Shown piece after piece: positions 22,231 to 32,000 of a stretch of 64,000 nt of DNA. Source of the DNA: a virus. Location: IMG/VR virus record IMGVR_UViG_3300025168_000033, positions 1 to 64,000 of that record. One strand, 5' to 3'. Under the pieces are notes generated by a model, which was not told the DNA's origin, searched no databases, and saw nothing but the letters and a program-made list of their open reading frames with translations. Positions within the stretch are counted from its first letter, which is position 1; the number at the start of each line of letters is the position of its first letter. Made by a program: the position numbers and the translations under genes.

Positions 22231-22964
22231 AAATACCCAGCTAATATAGTTTTTAATTTTTCAGAATTATTAATAACTCTCATGTGTTCTTGACATTTAC
22301 CAGCATAAATATTATCCTCTCGTAGATTAACTTTTATAATATTTGACACATAGTTTGGTATCCAAGTGTGGTATTGATATTTATTTGTATACATTGATAT
22401 AGAATCATATAAATACTTGAATTTATTTGCGTTCGTATGAGACATAACAAAATGAAAGTCACCTCCACAAGAACCATTCCAAGCATTACAATAAATACTA
22501 TTTGTTACATCATACATATCTAAATTCATATCAGCCCATAGTAAAATATCATATCGATACACTATTACTATATCGTATTTTATATTTTGCTCTATTTCAT
22601 AAATATCCTTTAATTCTATAGATTTCTTAATTGATAGTGATCCACTAACACCACCAAAATCAGAAGATTTCACAATGGTTGGTGTTATGACTGTATCATA
22701 TCTTGTATTGTCTTCAAACAAGTGTTTTTTAGGTTCATAAATTCGAGTTAAGTTATATGATAAATCTAGATTCCAGCCATGAAGAAAAAAATCAAATTCA
22801 TAATCTGGATTGACATTAATTATGTGTTTAAATATTGAATTTCTAACTGCAACATAATCAATATATTCACCGACTCTATAAACATCACCTGGAACACAAA
22901 ATCGTACATCATCGGCATCTTTTTTACCAACAGCTCCTTTAATACAGATTGCTACTCTTTTCAT
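22227..22964 (-). CDS. Probable glycan-related transferase, 245 aa
   Basis: The start MKRVAICIKGAVGKKDADDV is a Rossmann-like first strand and loop. It contains VNPDYEFDFFLHGWNLDLSY and IKYDIVIVYRYDILLWADMN, a pattern of phage or capsule-locus proteins acting on sugars. The closing part is aromatic-rich. No exact family; assignment rests on context in the 21-26 kb glycan cluster. Confidence 0.55.
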   Translation of the reverse strand: MKRVAICIKGAVGKKDADDVRFCVPGDVYRVGEYIDYVAVRNSIFKHIINVNPDYEFDFFLHGWNLDLSYNLTRIYEPKKHLFEDNTRYDTVITPTIVKSSDFGGVSGSLSIKKSIELKDIYEIEQNIKYDIVIVYRYDILLWADMNLDMYDVTNSIYCNAWNGSCGGDFHFVMSHTNANKFKYLYDSISMYTNKYQYHTWIPNYVSNIIKVNLREDNIYAGKCQEHMRVINNSEKLKTILAGYL

Positions 22965-22973
22965 ATTATTTTA

Positions 22974-23669
22974 TTATTTAATTATATATGCAGTTGGACA
23001 AAAATAATCTAGATATTTGAGTTCGATGCCTTTCTCTTCTATAAATCTGTCAACTCCGACAGATTCACTCCACTTATGATAGCCATATTCATCGAATATA
23101 ATAATTCCACCTTTACTAACACGATCCCATAAATTACATAACGATTCATAAGTTGGTTCATCCAAGTCTAAATCCATGTATAAAAATGAGATCTTAAATC
23201 CAGGATTTTCTATAACAAATGTTCTAGTAGTTTCTATTATATTACCTTCAATTAGTTCAAAATCGTCAGTAGTAAATCCATCAGATATCAAATTATCTGA
23301 TAATAGTTGTTTGTATGAAGTTCCATAATTAAAGTCTCTACCATTAAATAAAGTGCTCATAGCATTTTTATCGTGATCTGATTTAATAGATGATAACAGA
23401 TCATCAGTATTGAAAAAATCAAATCCAATAACTTTCTTTGATCCGTTAGGGTTCATTAAGGTTTTCAACTTTAAAAATGTATATAATCCACTACCTTTAA
23501 AAACACCGCATTCAACTATATCACCTGGAACATGTTTTACTGTATCATACAATAAAGTTCTTGCAATTAATTTATTGAAAAGTCGTCTATCAGAACTCAT
23601 TATAAATGAATTAAAACTATCATATAGTTCTTGAGTGTTTGATGTAATTTCTAAATTTTCTATTTTCAT
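22974..23669 (-). CDS. TylF-like SAM-dependent O-methyltransferase, 231 aa
   Basis: Macrocin O-methyltransferase-type protein. VPGDIVECGVFKGSGLYTFL is the SAM-binding glycine motif, IGFDFFNTDD follows, and ISFLYMDLDLDEPTYESLCN and GGIIIFDEYGYHKW supply the metal and catalytic region. Such enzymes methylate hydroxyls of sugars in antibiotic and capsule pathways. A glycan methylation step is therefore likely. Confidence 0.8.
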   Translation of the reverse strand: MKIENLEITSNTQELYDSFNSFIMSSDRRLFNKLIARTLLYDTVKHVPGDIVECGVFKGSGLYTFLKLKTLMNPNGSKKVIGFDFFNTDDLLSSIKSDHDKNAMSTLFNGRDFNYGTSYKQLLSDNLISDGFTTDDFELIEGNIIETTRTFVIENPGFKISFLYMDLDLDEPTYESLCNLWDRVSKGGIIIFDEYGYHKWSESVGVDRFIEEKGIELKYLDYFCPTAYIIK

Positions 23670-23705
23670 AATTTCTATTTAGTAAATTTGTTAATTTTTA
23701 TCTTG

Positions 23706-25073
23706 TTATTTTAATTTATTTTTAATATACGTTTTTAAATCTTCTGGGGTTCCTAATCCCCACATTTTAGGTACATCAAAAGTTTTTATTTTTTTATTAT
23801 CTGCAATTGCCTGATTAAATACAGGACAAACATAAAATTCATCATTTACTCTAACATTTTGTTCAATCATTTCTTCTGCATATTTTACAAAATCTGAACC
23901 GTTTTTCCAATAGTAATATCCTACAGTTGCAATATCAGAAATTGGATTTTTCTCGGCAACTTCAGTTACATATCCTTCTTCGTTTATTTTTGCAAAAGAC
24001 CATTTAGGATGCGTAGCTCTGAAAGTAACCATTCCACCATCAACGTTGCTTTCATTCATTTTGTACATGAATTCGTTAGAATCCCATTCTACAAATTGAT
24101 CTGAATTTGCAAAGAATAACGGAGCATCAGAATCAATAAATTCCTTTGCCAATAAAGCGGTACAAGCAGCACCTTCAGTTATGCCATCAGTTTCTACTAT
24201 CGTACAACCTGGAGTAATCAGATTTAATAACGTATCTAAGTTATATTGCTTTCTATGTGATTTCTGTACAACATAAATATAATTAGCTTCGATATTCAAG
24301 TTATCAACAACTACTTGTATCATTGGTTTGTTATCAACTTCTATTAATGGTTTTGGAAATGTGTAACCAGCTTTTACAAATCGACTACCTGCACCAGCCA
24401 TTGGAATAAGTACATTTAATTTATTATCTTTCCATTTAGGTATGTCCATAGTATGACTATTTTTGATGTTATTTGTTATGTTTTCGTATGTTACTTCTTT
24501 AGGATTTTTGACTCTTAAAATATGAGATTTACTACGAGCAGCCGCCAATAAACCTGTTGGAGAATCCTCAACAATAAGAGTTTCTTCTGGTAAATAATTC
24601 ATTTTAGACATTGCAGTCCAATACATCTCTGGATGAGGTTTGCTGTTTTGAACATCCTCATTCGATATAATCAAATCCATATATTCAATTAAACCAATCT
24701 TAGCTAACATTACAATTACTGATCGTCTAATTGAATTAGAACAGCATGCTATTTTATATCCATCGGTTCTCAATTTTATGAAAGTTTCAATTAGATTATG
24801 ATCAAACGTTAAACTTGAAATTGCTTCTATTGTTAACTGTTGTTTCATATCCCAAATAGCTGTATGAAAAGCTGCTCGGAGATTCTTTCGTTCAGTTAAC
24901 ATCTCTAATTTCTGATTAGTTTTTAAGCCATCATATAATGTCAAATGCTCATTTAAGTTAATAGCAAACTCTGAACCTGCAATATGTTCAATTGCAGAAT
25001 TTAGTGTAGTATAGTGAATATCTTTAGCTTCTACTAAGACTCCATCTAGATCAAATATTATTAGTTGTATCAT
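23706..25073 (-). CDS. Bifunctional HAD phosphatase / sugar nucleotidyltransferase, 455 aa
   Basis: Residues 1-210 are a HAD-IA phosphatase: FDLDGVLVEA (nucleophile Asp, residues 8-12), CCSNSIRRSV and EDSPTGLLAA. Residues 224-455 are a nucleotidyltransferase: VLIPMAGAGSRFVKAGYTFP with KPLIEVDNKPM, then NSDQFVEWD. Together they would dephosphorylate and activate a sugar phosphate or a related alcohol phosphate as an NDP or CDP precursor. The fusion may channel an intermediate. It ends 36 bases before the methyltransferase start. Confidence 0.88.
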   Translation of the reverse strand: MIQLIIFDLDGVLVEAKDIHYTTLNSAIEHIAGSEFAINLNEHLTLYDGLKTNQKLEMLTERKNLRAAFHTAIWDMKQQLTIEAISSLTFDHNLIETFIKLRTDGYKIACCSNSIRRSVIVMLAKIGLIEYMDLIISNEDVQNSKPHPEMYWTAMSKMNYLPEETLIVEDSPTGLLAAARSKSHILRVKNPKEVTYENITNNIKNSHTMDIPKWKDNKLNVLIPMAGAGSRFVKAGYTFPKPLIEVDNKPMIQVVVDNLNIEANYIYVVQKSHRKQYNLDTLLNLITPGCTIVETDGITEGAACTALLAKEFIDSDAPLFFANSDQFVEWDSNEFMYKMNESNVDGGMVTFRATHPKWSFAKINEEGYVTEVAEKNPISDIATVGYYYWKNGSDFVKYAEEMIEQNVRVNDEFYVCPVFNQAIADNKKIKTFDVPKMWGLGTPEDLKTYIKNKLK

Positions 25074-25735
25074 TTTCTTTTTATAATGAATTTTGTGAAA
25101 TATTTGTACTTATCATTAATTAGCATTTCAAAATTATAATCACCTTCTAATGAATCTAATGTAATTCCATAAATATCAAACAATATTGCCCAACCTCGTT
25201 CCATTCCCATTTGCTGAATTTTATTGATTGGATATATTAAATGATCAGATTTTATTCGCTTAATATCTTCAACATGAATAGAAAACATAGGACCAAAAAC
25301 ACCTTTATTGTATTTTATCTGTCCGAACGAATTAAAACAAAAATCGACTTGTTCTTGAGAATCATATAAATTAGTATTAAATTGAATTAAATTAACAGCT
25401 GTACCAGGTTTTAATTTTTCATCTATTGCTTTGAAAAAATCACTGCGTTTTATTCTAATTGAATCTTGTATAAAAAAGAATTTATCTGATTTGATGTTAT
25501 TTATCGCATAAATATATGCCCCAGTATCAAAACCCCTATATGGTGTTTTGTGAACATGTATTGTGTAATTATATGGATTTGTTTTTGCTATCGAATCTAA
25601 AAATTCTATAGTATCTAATTCATTTGATTGCGTATCAATAATAGCCACATCGTGACCTAATAAATCAATGTCTTCTAAATTTACAAGAAGCTTGGATAAA
25701 TGTAGCTTTCCGTTATGTGACGCTATTACTATCAT
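25070..25735 (-). CDS. Probable glycosyltransferase, 221 aa
   Basis: Starts MIVIASHNGKLHLSKLLVNL; contains HDVAIIDTQSNELDTIEFLD and HKTPYRGFDTGAYIYAINNI, a GT2-like order, then FFFIQDSIRIKR where the metal-binding aspartate would sit. Short for the family and divergent, so confidence is moderate. First gene downstream of the nuclease-like gene; overlaps the HAD-nucleotidyltransferase by four bases. Confidence 0.55.
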   Translation of the reverse strand: MIVIASHNGKLHLSKLLVNLEDIDLLGHDVAIIDTQSNELDTIEFLDSIAKTNPYNYTIHVHKTPYRGFDTGAYIYAINNIKSDKFFFIQDSIRIKRSDFFKAIDEKLKPGTAVNLIQFNTNLYDSQEQVDFCFNSFGQIKYNKGVFGPMFSIHVEDIKRIKSDHLIYPINKIQQMGMERGWAILFDIYGITLDSLEGDYNFEMLINDKYKYFTKFIIKRK

Positions 25736-26461
25736 TTATTTTATTTTTGCATGATAACCTTTAACATAAGATATAAATTTTGTATAGTATTCTTTTAATT
25801 CATCAAGATTCAATTTAAATATCTGTGGCACTTCATTTTGTTCATTACTAATCCAGATTTCTGCGGTCTGTGGCATTATATTATGTCTTTCATAATATGC
25901 AAATGCATAAGCAGAAGCCTGTAAAAAATAGTTTTCAATCCATTCTCGTTTCTTAGGTTTTCCTGAACTTTTAAAATCAATTACTACAAGATTTCCATTA
26001 ATCATTTTTGCTATTAAATCTACTCGACCTGCATAACCACCACCGTTAATACTCCATAGAGCAACTTCCTGAATTACAACATCGTCGATAGTATTAAATA
26101 CGCCATCACGATGCATATTCATAAATAAATTTTTACCGCTAATAAGTTGTTCCCTGCTAAAATCTTTTACTTCTTTATCATCCATTGTTTCTATGAATGT
26201 ATCCTTTAGCATATTTTCTTCAGGCAATTTTTCTTCATATTTTTTACGCAAATAATTTTCACATAATAAATGCATGAATGTTCCTCTATTAGCAGCATTA
26301 GTAGAAATTCTATTTGCTTCTTTTTTACCGACTTTTTTAATCCAGTCATCAATGCCAGATTTATCTGACATTGAACCTAATATAGTTGTGACTGAGGGTA
26401 ATTTTAAATCAGTTCCATCAGGAGTATAGAACCTTCCGTTAGGTGTTGTTACAGTTTTCAA
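25736..26461 (-). CDS. PD-(D/E)xK nuclease, RecB/Cas4-like, 241 aa
   Basis: A RecB-type nuclease. A histidine in RGTFMHLLCE (H64) and E132 are followed by AGRVDLIAK with D148, VVIDFKSSGK with D162-K164, and a Gln-Ala-Tyr motif (YFLQASAYAFAYY). Together these are the full RecB/Cas4 nuclease motifs. No iron-sulphur cysteines are seen. It probably acts on DNA ends in phage recombination or degradation of host DNA. Confidence 0.85.
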   Translation of the reverse strand: MKTVTTPNGRFYTPDGTDLKLPSVTTILGSMSDKSGIDDWIKKVGKKEANRISTNAANRGTFMHLLCENYLRKKYEEKLPEENMLKDTFIETMDDKEVKDFSREQLISGKNLFMNMHRDGVFNTIDDVVIQEVALWSINGGGYAGRVDLIAKMINGNLVVIDFKSSGKPKKREWIENYFLQASAYAFAYYERHNIMPQTAEIWISNEQNEVPQIFKLNLDELKEYYTKFISYVKGYHAKIK

Positions 26462-26973
26462 AATGGTAAATATGAGAAAATGTTACTAAAAAAGTTTGAT
26501 ATTGCACCTAAATAATCAAGACCTAAATAAGTCAATAATATATTATTTAGTGTTCCTATTAATAGCCAGTAAAATAACCATTTAATAATTTCATATGCTA
26601 TTGCCTTTAAATTTAAGTAATCAAATTCAGGAGCTAAAGTAATTAAAAAATTTATGTTATCTATGCGTTCAATTCTAGGATATACAATTTCCGAGCAACC
26701 TATTTTAGCCATTACCGTATCTAACGGCTTTAACTTTTCCATTATTGCTGGCCAGATAGAATTTGGATTTTTAGATAAATCTTCATCTATAGAAATAACA
26801 GTATACATACGACTTATATTGTCTACTCGTATATTACTTTCTTTTAATAATTCCTTAACTTTAGTTTCTTTAACTGCTTTACGTACAATATTCCATTCAT
26901 GAATATCATAATACATATTGTACGGCCATGACCATACATTAAAAATAGATAAAATTTTCAATAGTCTTTTCAT
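26458..26973 (-). CDS. Membrane-associated protein, 171 aa
   Basis: An N-terminal amphipathic segment (KRLLKILSIFNVWSWPYNMY), a soluble middle domain and two C-terminal hydrophobic spans (WLFYWLLIGTLNNILLTYLG and the final 15 residues). No family recognised. Four-base overlap with the nuclease gene. Confidence 0.55.
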   Translation of the reverse strand: MKRLLKILSIFNVWSWPYNMYYDIHEWNIVRKAVKETKVKELLKESNIRVDNISRMYTVISIDEDLSKNPNSIWPAIMEKLKPLDTVMAKIGCSEIVYPRIERIDNINFLITLAPEFDYLNLKAIAYEIIKWLFYWLLIGTLNNILLTYLGLDYLGAISNFFSNIFSYLPF

Positions 26974-26991
26974 ATTCTTTATATTATGAAA

Positions 26992-27612
26992 CTAGTTATT
27001 TGTTTCAGCTTCAATTGCGGCATTGATTCTTTGTTTACCGCGAGTTACACGATTTTTAATTGTCATTAACGGAACATCATATTTAGCAGCTAATTCTTTA
27101 TATGATAATTCATTAACAAATCTATCTATCAAAATTTCCTTGAATGAAGGTTTCATTTTTTCAATTACCGCGATTGTTTTATCATACATTTTTTTGATTT
27201 CAGTTTCTTCTTCCATCATGGCTTCATTAATTACATAATCATTTTCAACAGACATTAATGCATCTAATTTACCGCTTAATGTTTTATTACCTGCATCATC
27301 AGTATATTCCATTGCTGAAAATAAAACATGACCATTTCTTTTCTTTTTTCTTAGATATTGTCTTGCTTCGTTAGATGCAATTGTATAAATCCAAGTTGAC
27401 ATATTATACATAGGATCGAATTGATCGATCTTATTGTATACCTTAGTCATTGTCATTGCAACTAGATCTTCAGATATATTGAAGTCTTTTACAAATCCAT
27501 AAATGTGTTTTCTTAAGCCTGGGGTAATTCGATTATAAAGAACCGTGTAATCTTTGTCGGATCTAGTATTATAATAATTCAGTCCGATTTGCTTTAATGT
27601 GATTTTGCGCAT
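26992..27612 (-). CDS. ECF-type RNA polymerase sigma factor, 206 aa
   Basis: Contains sigma region 2 (ISEDLVAMTMTKVYNKIDQF, MYNMSTWIYTIASNEARQYL) and region 4 (KPSFKEILIDRFVNELSYKE, LAAKYDVPLMTIKNRVTRGK), the latter a helix-turn-helix. This is the compact layout of ECF sigma factors (about 180-200 aa). It would direct RNA polymerase to a set of phage promoters. It is itself behind a class A element, while a second, gp55-like factor is encoded at 63600-63968. Confidence 0.9.
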   Translation of the reverse strand: MRKITLKQIGLNYYNTRSDKDYTVLYNRITPGLRKHIYGFVKDFNISEDLVAMTMTKVYNKIDQFDPMYNMSTWIYTIASNEARQYLRKKKRNGHVLFSAMEYTDDAGNKTLSGKLDALMSVENDYVINEAMMEEETEIKKMYDKTIAVIEKMKPSFKEILIDRFVNELSYKELAAKYDVPLMTIKNRVTRGKQRINAAIEAETNN

Positions 27613-27633
27613 GTGCTATTAGTTTAGTTTATT

Positions 27634-27685
27634 GTTAATTAATTATAGTATAAATATAATCAAAATAATCGACAAAGTAAAATCC
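27634..27685 (-). promoter_or_regulatory. Class A promoter-like element, copy 6
   Basis: Minus strand TGTCGATTATTTTGATTATA, then TTTATACTATAATTAATTAA. It lies 22 bases upstream of the ECF sigma factor gene. Position makes this sigma gene an early or middle gene. Confidence 0.6.
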
Positions 27686-27704
27686 TGGAGCGGTTATTTT
27701 ACAT

Positions 27705-28214
27705 TTATTTTATAAACATATCCATAGTAGCCTGTATAGTTTTTAATTCAACAGGCTTTAATTCCCATTTGTCAATATTACAATTTATATTAATGTGTTT
27801 ATCTTTCATTGTTGTAAGAACCTTTGTTCCGCCATGAACATGAATAGTGTTTTTAGTTCTACCTGCCCAATCAGCTAAAGGCCAATATGATATTACTAGA
27901 TCCTTTGTATCTACATATTGAATTGTATTATCCAGCAATACGTGATTTTCAAATTTTTCGATTGTTTCATAAATAGCACTATCCCATTCACTTGTCATGA
28001 AATTTATGTTACCATTTAATCTATTCATGGCATCTTCAGATGATAACGGATCCCATGCAAAATCACCTAAATGATATACAATATCATTAGGCTTTACAAC
28101 ACTATTCCAGTTTTTTATTAAAGCATTATTCATTTCTTCAGCAGTTTCAAATCCTCTGGATTTTACTGCTTTAGGTCGTGATAGACATAGATTTGATGCA
28201 AAGAATATTTTCAT
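27705..28214 (-). CDS. Degenerate metallophosphoesterase, 169 aa
   Basis: Overall order matches phage and bacterial calcineurin-like phosphoesterases: NNALIKNWNSVVKPNDIVYH and LGDFAWDP (intact motif). However, the first metal motif, normally DxH, reads FASNLCLS, and the GNHD motif reads TSEWDS. The last GHxH-type motif is HVHGG. Loss of several metal ligands suggests an inactive or altered protein, perhaps a binding partner. No frameshift is seen, so it is selected as a protein. Confidence 0.75.
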   Translation of the reverse strand: MKIFFASNLCLSRPKAVKSRGFETAEEMNNALIKNWNSVVKPNDIVYHLGDFAWDPLSSEDAMNRLNGNINFMTSEWDSAIYETIEKFENHVLLDNTIQYVDTKDLVISYWPLADWAGRTKNTIHVHGGTKVLTTMKDKHININCNIDKWELKPVELKTIQATMDMFIK

Positions 28215-28276
28215 AATTGTACACTATTATATAAATTATATTCACGTATAATTACTTTGTTTCACAAAAATATAAA

Positions 28277-29005
28277 TTATTTTAGTTCTTCTAAATGAGC
28301 CAAGATTTTACCTACTAATTTGTTTCTTACAACATCGGAAACTCCTAATGTAATAGTACCAACACCATCAAAATCTATGAATGTTTTAATCATCCATTCC
28401 AATCCACTAGATCTTTTAGATTTTCTATCTATTTGATCTCTATCACCTAGAAATATCATTCTTGAATCATGTCCTAATCGAGTTAAAATAGTTACAATAT
28501 GATCCTGTGTAAGATTTTGTGCCTCATCAATAATTACAATAGAATTATCTAGGTTGATTCCACGCATATAGGCTATAGGAAGAACATCAATAGTTTTATT
28601 TGCTTTTAATGATTCTGTTAAACTAGGTCCTATTATTTTTTGAATGTTATGAATAAAAGAATAAATAAAAGGTTCCATCTTGTCTTCCATACCACCTTTA
28701 AGAAATCCTATTTCTTCATCTTTCAAAGTAGTTACAGATTTTACTAATATGATTTGTTTATATTTACCTGGATATGCCTTTAATAATTTTAATGCTTGAT
28801 AGCATGCTAAATATGTTTTTCCAGTTCCAGCTAATCCAGAGCATATAGTTACTTCGTTTGTTTTTATTGAATTTACCAATAATTTTTGTCCTTCAGTCTT
28901 ACACTTTAAATTAAGTGCGATATTAGATAGCATATGAGGTTTTGATTTAGATTGATTTGAAGCGATATTAGCTTCATCTTCTTCGGTTAATTTATATTTT
29001 GGCAT
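28277..29005 (-). CDS. phoH: PhoH-family ATPase, 242 aa
   Basis: Walker A is GLAGTGKT (residues 57-64), Walker B is IVIIDEAQNLT, and RLGHDSRMIFLGDRDQID closes the nucleotide site. PhoH proteins are RNA-binding ATPases, common in T4-like phages, that probably act as RNA helicases. Role in phage growth is not settled. A late box lies 20 bases before its start. Confidence 0.9.
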   Translation of the reverse strand: MPKYKLTEEDEANIASNQSKSKPHMLSNIALNLKCKTEGQKLLVNSIKTNEVTICSGLAGTGKTYLACYQALKLLKAYPGKYKQIILVKSVTTLKDEEIGFLKGGMEDKMEPFIYSFIHNIQKIIGPSLTESLKANKTIDVLPIAYMRGINLDNSIVIIDEAQNLTQDHIVTILTRLGHDSRMIFLGDRDQIDRKSKRSSGLEWMIKTFIDFDGVGTITLGVSDVVRNKLVGKILAHLEELK

Positions 29006-29024
29006 AAGTAAAACGATTTATAGT

Positions 29025-29033
29025 GTATATATC
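29025..29033 (-). promoter_or_regulatory. Late promoter box (class B), weak
   Basis: Minus strand GATATATAC, 20 bases before the phoH start and just beyond the 3' end of the tape-measure gene. The final base differs from the consensus. Confidence 0.4.
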
Positions 29034-32000
29034 TTACTGTAGTTCATCTATGTTTGAAACAGTTACATTAAGTCCACCCATCATAGAATTTTTAAGTGAT
29101 TGAATTTCTTTTGCAAATGCTGGATCTAATTTAACTACCATTCCATTTGAATCTTCTTCAGAATCGTCATTACCACCCATAAATATTTCACCTAGTCCTT
29201 GTAATTTATCAGTAATACCTGATCCTGATTCTGATGTAGTAGAATTTAATTCTTCTAAAAATTCACCTAATCTACTAAATCCTGCATCTAATGATTCGGA
29301 TATATTAGAACTAAGATTTTCTAAACCTGTATCAATTTCTGCAAGCTTTTGTAAGTTACAAAACATTTGATCCATAATAGTAAGTTTTTCAAGATCAATT
29401 CCATTTATTTCAGTTTTAAATATACCCATAGATTCACTCATATCATATAATGAATCTGCTACACTTTCCATACCACTAGCACTTTCACCAATATTTTTAA
29501 TATCCCAAGCAAAATAACCTAGATATTTCATTTGTTGATCTATATTTTTATTTGCAGATACATCAAATAATTTAAATATAGATCCGAATACCATTTTAAT
29601 AGCATCTTCAGTTTTCTTTAAATCTATAGATTGAAATACTTCTAGACCTTTAGCAATTTTTTCTAATTCCGCACCAGCACCTTTTACCTTGTCAATTCCT
29701 TCTTTAACTGGATTTTCTTCAATAGCAAATAATGTTCCCCAGAATCCGCCTTTCTTAACTTTTTTCTTTCTACCAATAGCAGCAAATGCCTCCTGAACAA
29801 ATCCAATAGATCTTGAAATTGCTCTTCCTAATGCTGACCAATTAATATCTTTCTCTATCATTGCTTGGAATTTTGTAAGGCTAGACGCAATAAGATCTAA
29901 TTCCTTACCAGCACCTGAAACAGATTTTATTCCTTCTTGAACTGCATTTTCTTTAATACCGAGTAATGATCCCCAGAATCCTCCAGCTTCAACCTTTTCA
30001 GCTCCACCAACAGCAGCAAATGCTTCTCTAATAAATCCAATTGTTGTAGATATAGCTTTACCTACTTTATCAAAATCTACTTCAGCTTCGACTAATGCTT
30101 GGAATGCTGTAAGTCCTTTAGCAATTCCTGTAAGTGCATCACCAGCATTCATCACAGAATCTATTCCTTCTTCAACTGCCGACTGTTTAATATCAAATAA
30201 TGATCCAAGGAATCCACCTTGTGCAACTGGTTCACCAGAACCAATTTCAGCAAAGGCTGTATTAATAAATCCAATTGTTGTAGATATAGCTTGTCCAAGT
30301 ACATCAAAATCTACCTCAGCATCAACTAATTCCTGAAATGCAATAAGCCCTTCAGCAATTCCAGTAAGAGCTTCACCCGCATCCATTACGGAATCTATTC
30401 CCTTTTCTGTAGCATTTGGACTAAATGTATTTCCAAATACAGCACCCATTAATCCACCTGGATTAGCAGCTTCACCACCAGCTTGAGCAAATGCAGCAGT
30501 TATAGACGATAATGCTAATGCCATTTTAGCAGAATCTTCTTCAGTAAAATCGACACCTTTAAATGCTTTAAGTCCTTTAGCTACCAGTATTAAAGCACCA
30601 CCGGCTGCAGCATATCCTGCGGCAGTAGCAATCATTTTACCACTGTCTAAAGCACCGCCTATCATTCCTTTAAATCCTTCCCATAATCCACCTTCCTTTT
30701 TTGGCGGACCCATAAATGCGAGCTTAACAGCTCCTAATGCAAATGTTAATTGTTTAGATTCCTCAGGACCAAATTTTACAGATGCAAACTTTTTTAATGC
30801 TTCCGCAATAATATAAATAGCTCCACCGGCTAAAATCATTGCAGCTGCACCGGCAGCAATAAATGGTGCGGCTAATCCAGCTAATCCCATTTCAACTCCA
30901 ATTGCAGCTACCGTAGCAGATACAAATCCTAAGAATTCCCAGCCACCCATTCCAGCGGCTCCTTGAGCAACTGCTAAGGATTCAGCAAATAATTTCATAG
31001 AGAATCCGATAATTCCTACCGCAATTCCAGATAGTATCATGACTAATGCACCTTTAGCTATTGCTTTTGCAAATATACCAGCAATTCCAAATGCAGCACC
31101 TATAACAACTACTGTTAATGCAACTGTAAAAACTTCTGCTACTTTAATATTCATTTTTTGAAATGCATATATTGAACCACCTATAGCTAATATAGAAAGA
31201 CTAGCAAAAATCATGGCTAACGATCCTTTCTTGATTGGCTTGTCAAATTTACCGATAATAGCAAATCCACCACCTATTACAACTACCGCAAGAGCAACTG
31301 AAAAAATAGATCCTATATCAATATTCAGAGCTTGAAATATAAATATTCCTAGTCCGATAGCTGCAACTGCAGCACCAGCAAATACAAATGCTTTTGCTGA
31401 TTCTTGCATTTCTTTACCACCGCCACCGAGTTTATTTAAAAGTATCATTGCACCACCAACTAATGAGATAGCTAAAGTACCTTTTACTATATCTGAAATA
31501 TCAACCATTTTAAATACTAAAAATCCAACTCCTAGAAAAAGCATTGCTTTACCTAGATGCTCTAATCCTTGAGTACCTTCTTGGAATTTTTTAACGTCTA
31601 TTTCTTCAAATAATTTACCTAATAAATATACAGCACCACCAACAAGTAACATTGCAGGAATTCCTATTAATATTAATGGTGTTGCTATTGCAGCAGCAAA
31701 TGCAAACTTAAGAATAGCCATTCCGAGACCGACTATATTTGCATTAAATTCCTTTGCATTTGCATTAAACTCTTTAGATTCATCATTAAGATTTCCTATT
31801 CCTTTTACAATTGAATCTATTACGCTATCGACCTTTTTATTATCAGCACCACCTAAAATCTTAACTAGTTCACCTATCCCAGAAAACATTTGATTGAATT
31901 CTTTACCGGAACCTTTACTTGCAGATATTTTAAGTTTACTACCTGAACTTTTGCCTACTTTTTTATCTATGCTTGTAAGTATTTCTACAGCATCATCTAA

